Part shown: one piece after another, positions 1-6,313 of the stretch
Layout: each line of letters opens with the position of its first letter
How positions within the stretch are numbered: the first letter of the stretch is position 1
Source: Sphingobium sp.
GTDB taxonomy: Bacteria > Pseudomonadota > Alphaproteobacteria > Sphingomonadales > Sphingomonadaceae
Assembly: GCA_030148625.1 (NCBI GenBank)
Contig: JASBTC010000243.1
Coordinates: 1 to 6,380 of the forward strand
DNA: 6,380 nucleotides
Reading direction: 5' to 3'
Translations under genes and position numbers: made by a program
The notes under the pieces: model-generated
What the model was told of the DNA's origin: nothing
The model's database searches: none
The model's input: only the letters and a program-made list of their open reading frames with translations

Positions 1-2357
1 TCAACGCCTTGTCGGCGGACGGACCGCCGGCCTTCGTTTTCCTCGACGATTATCACCTGGCGCAGACGCGGCAGAACGACCAGGTGATCGAATGGCTGCT
101 CCGCCACCGGCCGCAGCGGCTGAAGCTGGTCGTCGCGATGCGGGGGCGACCCAGCTTTCCGGTGTCGCGGCTGCGCGCGGAGGGCAATCTGCTCGAATTC
201 GACGAGGAGGATCTGCGTTTCCGGCTCGACGACGGCCGCCGCCTGTTCGGCGACGAACTCGATTCAGCCGGGATGGCGGCGATCTTCGAACGCACCGAGG
301 GCTGGCCGGTGGCGCTCCAGCTTGCGCGGCTCTGGGCCAGCCGCCATGCGGGCACACCGTCGCCCTTCCCCGGCTTCACCGGCAGCGCGAGCGAGATGGC
401 GGCCTATCTGGCGGAAGAGATCGTCGCTGGCCTGCCCGAGGCGAGCCGCGATCTGCTGCTCGCCACCGCGATCGTCCGAGAACTGCCGATCGACCTGGCC
501 CGACATCTCACCCAGGGTGAGGCGAGCAGCGCGATGCTGGCGGAACTGATCGCGCTCAACGTGCCGATCTTCGCGGTGCCCGGCCATGACGACCGGTTCC
601 GCTATCATCCGATCTTCCGCGAATTCCTGGCAGCGCAGCTCGCCGTCTCGGATCGCCACGACACGCGCACGCTGCATCGTCTCGCCAGCCAATGGTTCCT
701 CGACCATGACCGGATCGTCGACGCGATCGAACATGCCGCCGCCGCGGGCGATCAGGATCGTGCGATCGAACTGGCAGCCAGTGTCAGCTGGGTGCGCCAG
801 ATCAGCCGGGGCCGTTCGGTCGACGTCCGCCGCGTCCTTGCCGCACTTCCCGAAGACCGCATCTCCCGCCATCCCAGGCTGGCGGCCACGCTGACCTTCC
901 TCAAATATAAGGAAGGGAACAACAAGGCGGGATCGCTGATGTTCCAGGATCTGGAAGCGATGTTCCCGCGTGGGCCCGACCGGGCCGCCACGTTCGGGCC
1001 GGGCGCGACGCAGGATCTCCAGCTTCTGGACGCGCTGCACGCCGCCTATGTCGACGAAGGCATCGCGCCGGAGGCGATACGTCCGCTCGAAACCCTGCTC
1101 GTCGCCGCCGATCCCGCCGATTACGGCTTTCGCGGCACGCTCACCACCACGCTCGGCCTGCTCTATTTCCGCAACGGCCGGCTGCTCAATTCGCGCGCGA
1201 CTTTCCTTGCCAGCATGGACGAGTTCGCCAGCGGCAATATCGGCTATGGCACGGTCTTCATTCCCATTCACCTCGCGATGATCGCGATCGTCCAGGCGCA
1301 GCTCGGCGAGGCACGGGGCTGGATCGCCAGCGGTTCGGAGAAGATCCGCGCGCATTTCTCGTTCGACCCGGCGCTGCACCACCAGCTCGATCTGATCGCT
1401 GCCGAACTCCACTATCTCTCGAACGATCTCGGCGCCGCGAAGCGCTGCCTGTCGGTCGCGATGACGGCGATCGAACAGACCGAGGGCTGGACCGAGCTCT
1501 ATATCGCCGCCTATCGGACGATGGCGTCGATCGCGCTCGTGGAGGACGGCATCGGCGCGGCGCGCGGGGTGCTCGACGCGGGCGACGACGCTGCCCGGCG
1601 GCTCGGACTGCCGCGCCTGTCGTTCAATCTCGCCTCCAAGCGCGTGCAATTGCTGCTTGCCGCGGGCGACGTGGCGGCGGCGGCACAGGCGGCGGCGGAT
1701 AGCGGCCTCGCCGATATCGCCGCCGGCCGCCATTATCCGGTGACGGGCTGGATCGAACGCGACGAGGCGACCGCCAGCCTGGCGCGGCTCGCCATCGCGC
1801 GCGACGATCCGGCACATGCGCTCGAACGGCTCGCCGAGCTGGAACGGCGGTCTCATGAAAGCGATGCCGGCCTCCGCCTCATCCAGTGCAGGATCCTCAA
1901 GGCGATTGCCTTCCGCAAGGCGGGCGAGCTCGACCTCGCGGTCTCGAGCATGCGCCAGGCCCTGACCGAAACGATGCGCGAAGGCCTTGTCCGCCCGTTT
2001 CTCGACGAAGGGCCGGCGGTCCGCGCGCTGCTCCGCGATACCGTCGCCCATATCGGCGTCGGCGCGATGACCGAGGCGCTCTATGCCTGGATCTCGCAAT
2101 TGCTGATCGCCTTCGACGGCGGCGGCGCGGCCGACGGTGCCGCCGAAACCATCGGCTCGGCGATCTTCACCCCTGCCGAACTCAGCGTGTTGCAGGAATT
2201 GCGCACGGGCGGATCGAACAAGGAGATCGCACGCCGGCTCTCCACCACCGACAACACGATCAAGTTCCACATGAAGAACATCTTCCGCAAACTGGGCGTC
2301 AACACCCGCCGCCTGGCGATCGAAGTCGCCACCCAACGCGGACTGATCGCCGCCTGA
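1..2357 (+). CDS. LuxR-family transcriptional regulator, MalT/STAND type (5' partial)
   Basis: This is a large ATP-binding transcriptional activator of the MalT-like (LAL) class. Such proteins bind ATP and an inducer, oligomerise, and bind promoters through a C-terminal LuxR helix-turn-helix. The reading frame is open from the first bases, so the N-terminus and Walker A loop lie outside the window. A TTG at 9 is only an internal leucine codon. Visible in order are a Walker B-like strand FVFLDDYH (33-56), the typical EGWPVALQLA segment near 300, YHPIFREFL near 605, and a long alanine/leucine-rich helical region that fits TPR-like repeats (about 700-2100). Last comes a LuxR HTH from FTPAEL to the C-terminus (about 2166-2350), with SNKEIARRLS and IKFHMKNIFRKLGV. 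About 784 residues are visible. Family members are usually near 900, so roughly 100-130 are missing. The target genes and inducer cannot be read from the sequence. The class is certain; the regulon is unknown. Confidence 0.93.
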   Translation, partial: NALSADGPPAFVFLDDYHLAQTRQNDQVIEWLLRHRPQRLKLVVAMRGRPSFPVSRLRAEGNLLEFDEEDLRFRLDDGRRLFGDELDSAGMAAIFERTEGWPVALQLARLWASRHAGTPSPFPGFTGSASEMAAYLAEEIVAGLPEASRDLLLATAIVRELPIDLARHLTQGEASSAMLAELIALNVPIFAVPGHDDRFRYHPIFREFLAAQLAVSDRHDTRTLHRLASQWFLDHDRIVDAIEHAAAAGDQDRAIELAASVSWVRQISRGRSVDVRRVLAALPEDRISRHPRLAATLTFLKYKEGNNKAGSLMFQDLEAMFPRGPDRAATFGPGATQDLQLLDALHAAYVDEGIAPEAIRPLETLLVAADPADYGFRGTLTTTLGLLYFRNGRLLNSRATFLASMDEFASGNIGYGTVFIPIHLAMIAIVQAQLGEARGWIASGSEKIRAHFSFDPALHHQLDLIAAELHYLSNDLGAAKRCLSVAMTAIEQTEGWTELYIAAYRTMASIALVEDGIGAARGVLDAGDDAARRLGLPRLSFNLASKRVQLLLAAGDVAAAAQAAADSGLADIAAGRHYPVTGWIERDEATASLARLAIARDDPAHALERLAELERRSHESDAGLRLIQCRILKAIAFRKAGELDLAVSSMRQALTETMREGLVRPFLDEGPAVRALLRDTVAHIGVGAMTEALYAWISQLLIAFDGGGAADGAAETIGSAIFTPAELSVLQELRTGGSNKEIARRLSTTDNTIKFHMKNIFRKLGVNTRRLAIEVATQRGLIAA

Positions 2358-2379
2358 ACGGCGGCACGCGCTTGACAAG

Positions 2380-2397
2380 CGGGCACCCGCCTGCCCG
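2380..2397 (+). other. Hairpin between regulator gene and downstream gene
   Basis: CGGGCA (2380-2385) pairs perfectly with TGCCCG (2392-2397) around a 6-base loop. The stem ends only 9 bases before the ATG at 2407. No T-run follows, so it is not a canonical intrinsic terminator. It could attenuate read-through from the regulator gene or mask initiation of the next gene. In DNA this GC-rich it could also be chance. Confidence 0.3.
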
Positions 2398-2406
2398 GAT
2401 ATCGCC

Positions 2407-3222
2407 ATGTTCGGATGGAAACGCCAAAAGCCGCTGACGCTGGTGCCCTTTGCCCAGGCGATGCCGCGAACCTTCAACACATTGCTGTGCGACGGCGTGA
2501 CGGCGCATGATCTTCCCGACTTCGCGGCATTGCTGGCGCTTCATGCCCGGCTGCAGCGGGAGCGTGCCGATCGCCGCCTCCTCGCCTCGCTCGATGATCT
2601 CGGCCAAGCCTGTTACACGTCAGGCCACGGCACCGACGCCAACGATCTCGACGATATCGAAGGGCATGATCTCTCCGGGCTGGACGCGGCGCTGTTCGAG
2701 GATGGCGAGCATCGCGGTTATCTCTCCACCCCAGCCGAATTCCCCATCCGCCTCGCCAATCTGTTGAAACGCGCCGGACCGGTCGCGCTTGGCGACGTCG
2801 CAGGTCTGCTCGACTGGGAAACCCCGGGCGATGCGAACGACCCGATCACCATCAACGACGATCCCGACGCGGCGCTGCACATCGCCGGGGAGCGCGAGGT
2901 GATCTTCCAGTTCGTCCCCGTCACGTCGGCGGCGGAGGCGATCGCGGCCTTTCCAAACGGCTATTTCGCATCCGATCTCGACCCGATGCAGAACCTTGTC
3001 CTCGCACGGCACCTGGAGACGGACTACGGCCTGTCGCTGTTCGGCATCGGATCGCGCTTTCTCGGTTTCCGCCGCGAACGGCCGCTGGACGAAGCGACGG
3101 CACAAGCGCTCGCGACCGGGATCGCCGCGCTCTACGCTGGCAGTCCGGCAGAGGCGGCCGACGCGCTCGCAAGACTGCTGACAGGCCGGGACTGGCTATT
3201 GCTGCGCTATACCGAAAGCTGA
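2407..3222 (+). CDS. Hypothetical protein, soluble, unknown function
   Basis: This is a 271-residue protein of a family I do not recognise. It has no signal peptide and no membrane segment, so it is probably cytoplasmic. The middle is acidic (residues 79-102 and 142-154 are rich in Asp and Glu). The best-defined region is near the C-terminus: FPNGYFASDLDPMQN (182-196), followed by a helix and LFGIGSRFLGFRRE (211-224). This looks like a conserved alpha/beta core, and might distantly recall small DUF domains of the DUF4253 sort, but I cannot confirm that. The ATG at 2407 is the only start that gives the full frame after the regulator stop. It lacks a good Shine-Dalgarno sequence; only GGA at 2397-2399 precedes it. 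The next in-frame ATG, at 2464 or nearby (Met19), is no better. The gene lies 49 bases after the regulator on the same strand, so co-transcription is possible. Codon use matches its neighbours and supports a real gene. Confidence 0.85.
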   Translation: MFGWKRQKPLTLVPFAQAMPRTFNTLLCDGVTAHDLPDFAALLALHARLQRERADRRLLASLDDLGQACYTSGHGTDANDLDDIEGHDLSGLDAALFEDGEHRGYLSTPAEFPIRLANLLKRAGPVALGDVAGLLDWETPGDANDPITINDDPDAALHIAGEREVIFQFVPVTSAAEAIAAFPNGYFASDLDPMQNLVLARHLETDYGLSLFGIGSRFLGFRRERPLDEATAQALATGIAALYAGSPAEAADALARLLTGRDWLLLRYTES

Positions 3223-3224
3223 GT

Positions 3225-3257
3225 CGGGCGCGCGAAACGCCCGGCAGCCCTGCTGCC
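3225..3257 (+). terminator. Two tandem hairpins after the hypothetical gene (possible terminator)
   Basis: Three bases past the stop codon, CGGGCG (3225-3230) pairs with CGCCCG (3238-3243) around a 7-base loop. Immediately after, GGCAG (3243-3247) pairs with CTGCC (3253-3257) around CCCTG. The two stems share one base, so they may compete or stack. There is no U-tract, as is often the case in GC-rich bacteria. A role in transcript ending or 3'-end stability is inferred from position only. Confidence 0.35.
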
Positions 3258-3301
3258 ACACGCCACCGTCCGAAAATTCCGGGAAGCGATTGCATGGAAC
3301 G

Positions 3302-3328
3302 CGGCGGCGCGCGAAAAGCGCGCCGTTG
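3302..3328 (+). promoter_or_regulatory. Strong 5'-leader hairpin directly upstream of the peptidase RBS
   Basis: CGGCGCGC (3305-3312) pairs perfectly with GCGCGCCG (3318-3325) around a GAAAA loop. Two G-U pairs and a C-G pair extend the stem to 11 pairs over 3302-3328. It is the strongest stem I found in the window. It ends two bases before the Shine-Dalgarno sequence at 3331. Possible roles are mRNA protection, control of translation initiation, or termination of upstream transcription without a U-tract. None of these can be shown from sequence alone. Confidence 0.5.
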
Positions 3329-3330
3329 AT

Positions 3331-3336
3331 AGGAGA
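3331..3336 (+). promoter_or_regulatory. Ribosome binding site of the DUF885 gene
   Basis: AGGAGA lies 5 bases before the ATG at 3342. It is the best-placed Shine-Dalgarno sequence in the window, and it fixes the start of the exported peptidase so that the hydrophobic leader is at the N-terminus. Confidence 0.8.
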
Positions 3337-3341
3337 GTCCC

Positions 3342-5168
3342 ATGCGTAAAGCCCTTGCCCTGTTGCTGCTGCCCCTCGCCCCGCTGATCCAGGCAAGCGC
3401 GCCCGCACCGACATCGCCAATGCCTAGCCCGACCGCGCAGGCGGGCGTTCAGGACCAGGCCCTGCTCGAGTTCCTCGACCAGGCATTCGACGCGCAGATG
3501 GCGCTGAGCCCGGAGGCGCAGACGCGACTCGGCTTCAAGACCGATTATGACCGGCTGGACGATTATACCGACGCCGCGGCGGTACGCGCGCGCGACCTGG
3601 CCGAGAAGCAGCTCAAGGAGATGCAGACGCGGTTCCGGCCCGACCAGCTGGGGGAAAGCGCGCGCGTCAGCTATCGCCTGTTCGAATATGAAGTGACGCG
3701 CGGCCGCGAATCCTTCCAGTTCCGCAAGCTGGCCTTTCCGGTTTCCACCACGGGCAGCCCGGCGGGCGACATTCCCGTGCTGCTGATCAACAATCACAAG
3801 GTCGACACCGTTGCCGACGCCCGCGCCTATATCGCGCGGCTGCGCGATACCGAGCGCGTGATGCGCGAAACGGCGGCGCTGATGCGCGAGCAGGCGGCGG
3901 CGGGAATCGTGCCCAACAAGGTCAATTTCGCGCCGGCCCGCGCCGATGCGCTGAAAGTGGTCACCGGCGCGCCGTTCGACAGCGGGCCGGATTCGACGCT
4001 GATGGCCGATTTCACCAAGAAAGTGGGCGCGCTGAACGCGCCGGCGGCGGACAAGGAAGCGTTGCTGAACGATGCGCGCACAGCACTGACCGGTCCGTTC
4101 CGGCGCGGCTATGAGGTACTGGTCGCCGCGATCGACGAGATCGAGCCCCAGTCCAAGGGCAATTTCGGCGCGTGGAGCCTGCCCAATGGCGCGGCCTACT
4201 ACGCCGATCGACTGAAGAGTTCGACCACGACCGCGCTGACCGCCGACCAGATCCATCAGTTGGGCCTTCGCCAGGTGGCGGCGATCCGGCAGGAAATGGA
4301 AGCGATCAAGACGGAAGTCGGCTTCAAGGGCACGCTGGAGCAATTCTTCGACCACGTCCGCACCGATCCCCAGTTCAAATATGCCAACACCGAAGCGGGC
4401 CGGGAGGAATATCTGCGCGACGCCCGCGGCGTGATCGCCTCGGTGATGGCGGCGGCGCCGCGTTATTTCCGCACCTTGCCCAAGGCGGCCTTGGAAGTGC
4501 GTGCAGTGGAGAAATGGCGCGAGGGAACGGCCTCGACCGCGTTCTACAACCAGCCCTCCGCCGACGGATCGCGGCCCGGAATCTATTATGTAAACCTGGT
4601 CGACATGAACCAGACGCAGAAGATCCAGGTGGACGGCATCGCCGCGCATGAAGGCGCGCCGGGGCATCATTTCCAGATCGCGCGACAGCAGGAACTGATC
4701 GGCATTCCCAAATTCCGCAAGTTCGGCGGATACGGCGCCTATATGGAAGGCTGGGGACTCTATTCGGAGCGACTCGCGGGCGAAATGGGCGTCTATAAGG
4801 ATCCCTATTCGCGGCTGGGCATGTTGTCGCTCCAGGTGTGGCGCGCGATCCGGCTGGTGCTGGACACGGGCATCCATTCCAAGCGCTGGACGCGCGAACA
4901 GGCGATCGCCTATTTCCGATCGAACAGCTCGGTATCGGACACCGATATCGCGCGCGAGGTCGATCGCTATTTCAACTGGCCGGGCCAGGCGACAAGCTAC
5001 ATGGTCGGCCAGCTCAGGATCGCCGAGCTGCGTGCCCGCGCCGAAAAGGCGCTGGGGTCGCGCTTCGACATCCGCGACTTCCACGAAGCCGTGCTGAGCC
5101 AGGGCGCACTGCCATTGGACGTGCTGGAGGAACAGGTGGATCGCTACATCGCGGACGCGCGGAAATGA
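3342..5168 (+). CDS. DUF885-family secreted metallopeptidase-like protein
   Basis: This is a 608-residue protein of the DUF885 family, predicted zinc peptidases of gluzincin type whose substrates are mostly unknown. The N-terminus MRKALALLLLPLAPLIQASA is a typical Sec signal (positive start, leucine core, small residues at 18-20), followed by a Pro-rich linker to about residue 34. The mature protein should therefore be periplasmic or secreted; no lipobox cysteine is seen. The catalytic region is intact. GIYYVNL precedes H436-E437-G438-A439-P440-G441-H442-H443, and E469-G-W-G-L-Y-S-E476 follows about 25 residues later. In the family's usual reading the histidines bind metal, the first Glu is catalytic and the downstream Glu is a metal ligand. 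The length is normal for the family (about 560-610) and the frame has no breaks. The start is supported by AGGAGA five bases upstream. The physiological substrate, presumably peptides, cannot be inferred. No partner gene is adjacent. Confidence 0.93.
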   Translation: MRKALALLLLPLAPLIQASAPAPTSPMPSPTAQAGVQDQALLEFLDQAFDAQMALSPEAQTRLGFKTDYDRLDDYTDAAAVRARDLAEKQLKEMQTRFRPDQLGESARVSYRLFEYEVTRGRESFQFRKLAFPVSTTGSPAGDIPVLLINNHKVDTVADARAYIARLRDTERVMRETAALMREQAAAGIVPNKVNFAPARADALKVVTGAPFDSGPDSTLMADFTKKVGALNAPAADKEALLNDARTALTGPFRRGYEVLVAAIDEIEPQSKGNFGAWSLPNGAAYYADRLKSSTTTALTADQIHQLGLRQVAAIRQEMEAIKTEVGFKGTLEQFFDHVRTDPQFKYANTEAGREEYLRDARGVIASVMAAAPRYFRTLPKAALEVRAVEKWREGTASTAFYNQPSADGSRPGIYYVNLVDMNQTQKIQVDGIAAHEGAPGHHFQIARQQELIGIPKFRKFGGYGAYMEGWGLYSERLAGEMGVYKDPYSRLGMLSLQVWRAIRLVLDTGIHSKRWTREQAIAYFRSNSSVSDTDIAREVDRYFNWPGQATSYMVGQLRIAELRARAEKALGSRFDIRDFHEAVLSQGALPLDVLEEQVDRYIADARK

Positions 5169-5173
5169 TCATG

Positions 5174-5253
5174 CGGTGACGGTGCACTTCGTTCCAAGCA
5201 TGCTTACAAGGCTGTCAGGGTTTTGTGCATGCGGGTTCAGCGCATCGTCACCG
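5174..5253. repeat. Spaced inverted repeat in the gap after the DUF885 gene
   Basis: CGGTGACGGTGC (5174-5185) is an 11-of-12 inverted match of GCATCGTCACCG (5242-5253). Between the arms lie the 10-base palindrome AAGCATGCTT (5196-5205) and a second GCATGC (5227-5232). The arrangement could form a large stem with a 56-base internal region, or could be a pair of protein-binding half-sites. There is no U-tract. The 5169-5300 gap holds no gene I can support. Confidence 0.35.
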
Positions 5254-5269
5254 GAGCCATGGCCGGGCC

Positions 5270-5283
5270 CGGAGGCAACTCCG
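5270..5283. other. Small GCAA-tetraloop hairpin between convergent genes
   Basis: CGGAG (5270-5274) pairs with CTCCG (5279-5283) around GCAA, a stable GNRA-type loop in the plus-strand transcript. It overlaps the end of a perfect palindrome, CCGGGCCCGG (5263-5272). It sits between the peptidase stop and the stop of the minus-strand gene, where a terminator is expected, but no T-run is present on either strand. Confidence 0.25.
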
Positions 5284-5300
5284 TCCAGTGAGAAACTGCC

Positions 5301-5582
5301 TTAGACGCACATCCAGTCGAGCTCGGCATCGTCGAGCGCCTGCAACACCTCCTGGTCCGTCAGCATCACGCCCAGGCGCCGTCTGACATTGTCGGGCGTC
5401 CCTCGCTCGGAAAAGCCGTCATCAGCCTTTGCGGCCGCGATCAGCGCGTCCAGCCTTTCGTCTCGATCCTCTTGTTTCAACAGCCATGCCGCGAAGGGCA
5501 GCGGCGCCTCTCCATACCACTCCCGTCCGATCATATAGCCGAAGCCCTGGCGGGGTTTTCCTTGCACCCCTCTTGTCCGCAT
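5301..5582 (-). CDS. Small protein resembling YozE/SAM-like domain proteins
   Basis: This is a 93-residue soluble protein. Residues 30-57 read FAAWLLKQ, then an acidic/basic RDER segment, then LDALIAAAKADDGF. The C-terminus has a second helical stretch ending DDAELDW. The pattern of a short aromatic helix with W-L-x-K-Q, R-D, D-L-like helix, D-x-x-F and a late Asp/Trp helix resembles the small YozE SAM-like fold (typically 60-80 residues, function unknown). I judge this by eye only. The start is uncertain: ATG at 5582 gives the longest form with only a weak AGAAG before it, and ATG at 5534 (Met17) would give 77 residues, starting just before the domain. The gene is convergent with the peptidase gene and divergent from the gene ending at 6238. 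It has no signal peptide or membrane segment. Confidence 0.7.
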   Translation of the reverse strand: MRTRGVQGKPRQGFGYMIGREWYGEAPLPFAAWLLKQEDRDERLDALIAAAKADDGFSERGTPDNVRRRLGVMLTDQEVLQALDDAELDWMCV

Positions 5583-5767
5583 CTTCTGCGGTCAACGCGT
5601 CGATAATCGGTGCTCAAGCGCGATACTCCGCTTTCTATTTCCGAAAATCGTGAAAGCCCCCGAAGAACCTTTCGTTCCTGGACGAACGATGAGGCCCATG
5701 TTCAATGCGATGGGTTGAGAAGCGTGCGTGTGTACAAGGCTTTGACGTCAGTGTTGCGGAGGATGCG
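5583..5767. other. Divergent intergenic region, relatively AT-rich
   Basis: This stretch separates the small minus-strand gene from the plus-strand gene and must hold their promoters if both are expressed. Its base composition is visibly less GC-rich than the flanking genes. A perfect hairpin, TCGTTC (5672-5677) with GAACGA (5684-5689), and the 8-base palindrome TGACGTCA (5743-5750) are present. I see no convincing -35/-10 pair. A GTG-started frame at 5610-5792 shows no protein-like pattern. If the downstream gene uses the ATG at 5705, this region is shorter. Confidence 0.4.
5758..5763 (+). promoter_or_regulatory. Shine-Dalgarno sequence favouring a TTG start at 5768
   Basis: GGAGGA is a near-perfect Shine-Dalgarno sequence. 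Counting from the last G of GGAGG, five bases separate it from the in-frame TTG at 5768, which is good spacing. It is about 25 bases from the ATG at 5789, too far to serve that codon. It lies inside the frame if the ATG at 5705 is used. Confidence 0.5.
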
Positions 5768-6238
5768 TTGCCTACCTATCCATCGCGCATGACCTTCCCG
5801 AACATCCTGCATCCCCCATTTCTCATATCCGTCGAAATCCTGGGGGACCGCGGCCTACGGATCGTGGCGGAAGAGCGGACCGGACGGGGCCCTGCACTGG
5901 AGGAACTTCCCGAACTCGGCCTCACATCTCGTGAAATCATTCGGCATTCGAGCGATGCCACATATGAAATCAGCTGGCCCGTCGTGGTGGGTTTCGTCAC
6001 GCGGGGAGACCCGTTTCCAGCAGGGCCTTCGAGCACGGCGACAATCCGCGACCACGGGACTCAAAGCGCCTTTCTGGATTGGATAAAGGCCGAGTCCAAC
6101 GCGGATCCCAACTATGTCGCGATCACGGCCGGCGAGGATGACTCCGACAGCGAACTGCGCCATTGGGTGATCAGTTGCAACGAAGCGCGGTTCGACGTCG
6201 CCGCCCTCGATCCGCCGCTCGTCAGGCACCTGGACTGA
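5768..6238 (+). CDS. Hypothetical protein, unknown function (start uncertain)
   Basis: This is a protein of about 156 residues that I do not recognise. It has no signal peptide or membrane helix and looks cytoplasmic and acidic. After a short leader, hydrophobic segments alternate with charged turns: FLISVEILGDRGLRIVAEE, then YEISWPVVVGFV, then a linker, FLDWIKAES, and an acidic GEDDSDSE before HWVISC. This suggests a small beta-rich or alpha/beta fold. Three in-frame starts are possible. ATG 5705 has GAGG at 10 bases and adds 21 residues with an unlikely composition. TTG 5768 has GGAGGA at the best spacing. ATG 5789 gives a natural-looking MTFPNIL start but has no nearby Shine-Dalgarno. I chose 5768 on the ribosome site. 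Codon use is somewhat less GC-biased than in the large genes, which may indicate more recent acquisition. The neighbour on the left is divergent and the one on the right is convergent, so it is probably monocistronic. Confidence 0.68.
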   Translation: MPTYPSRMTFPNILHPPFLISVEILGDRGLRIVAEERTGRGPALEELPELGLTSREIIRHSSDATYEISWPVVVGFVTRGDPFPAGPSSTATIRDHGTQSAFLDWIKAESNADPNYVAITAGEDDSDSELRHWVISCNEARFDVAALDPPLVRHLD

Positions 6239-6272
6239 ACGGCCGATCCAACAGCTCGACGTGCGGAGGATA

Positions 6273-6313
6273 GAGAAGAGGCGGCAGCGAAACCGTTACT
6301 TCCGCCCCTTCTC
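6273..6313. terminator. Imperfect 12-bp stem between convergent genes (possible bidirectional terminator)
   Basis: GAGAAGAGGCGG (6273-6284) pairs with CCGCCCCTTCTC (6302-6313), 11 of 12 bases, around a 17-base loop. It lies between two converging stop codons, and its right arm overlaps the last codons of the minus-strand gene. No T-run follows, so rho-independent action is uncertain, but position and pairing fit a shared transcript end. Confidence 0.4.

Noticed and set aside
2372..2403. TTGACA (2372-2377) followed by GATATC as a possible sigma-70 promoter for the gene at 2407
   Set aside because: The spacing is about 20 bases and the -10 match is poor. It would place the transcription start at or beyond the ATG, and the spacer is filled by a hairpin.
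264..2480. Long minus-strand open frame (738 codons) opposite the regulator gene
   Set aside because: It mirrors the codon bias of the real gene. The translation is rich in Arg, Gly and Ala without domain pattern, while the plus strand carries clear MalT/LuxR motifs.
3207..5084. Long minus-strand open frame (625 codons) opposite the DUF885 gene
   Set aside because: It is a shadow frame caused by high GC at third positions. It has no recognisable motif, and the plus strand has an intact peptidase with signal peptide and ribosome site.
5665..5690. GAAC/GTTC repeats as a possible alphaproteobacterial LexA box
   Set aside because: The half-sites are not in the direct GTTC-N7-GTTC spacing; they form only a simple hairpin.
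5743..5750. TGACGTCA palindrome as an operator
   Set aside because: It is only 8 bases with no flanking symmetry and no second copy nearby, so chance is likely.
5610..5792. GTG-started 60-codon frame in the divergent region
   Set aside because: It has no ribosome site and an Arg/Ser/Thr-rich composition without pattern, and it overlaps the start region of the better-supported gene in another frame.
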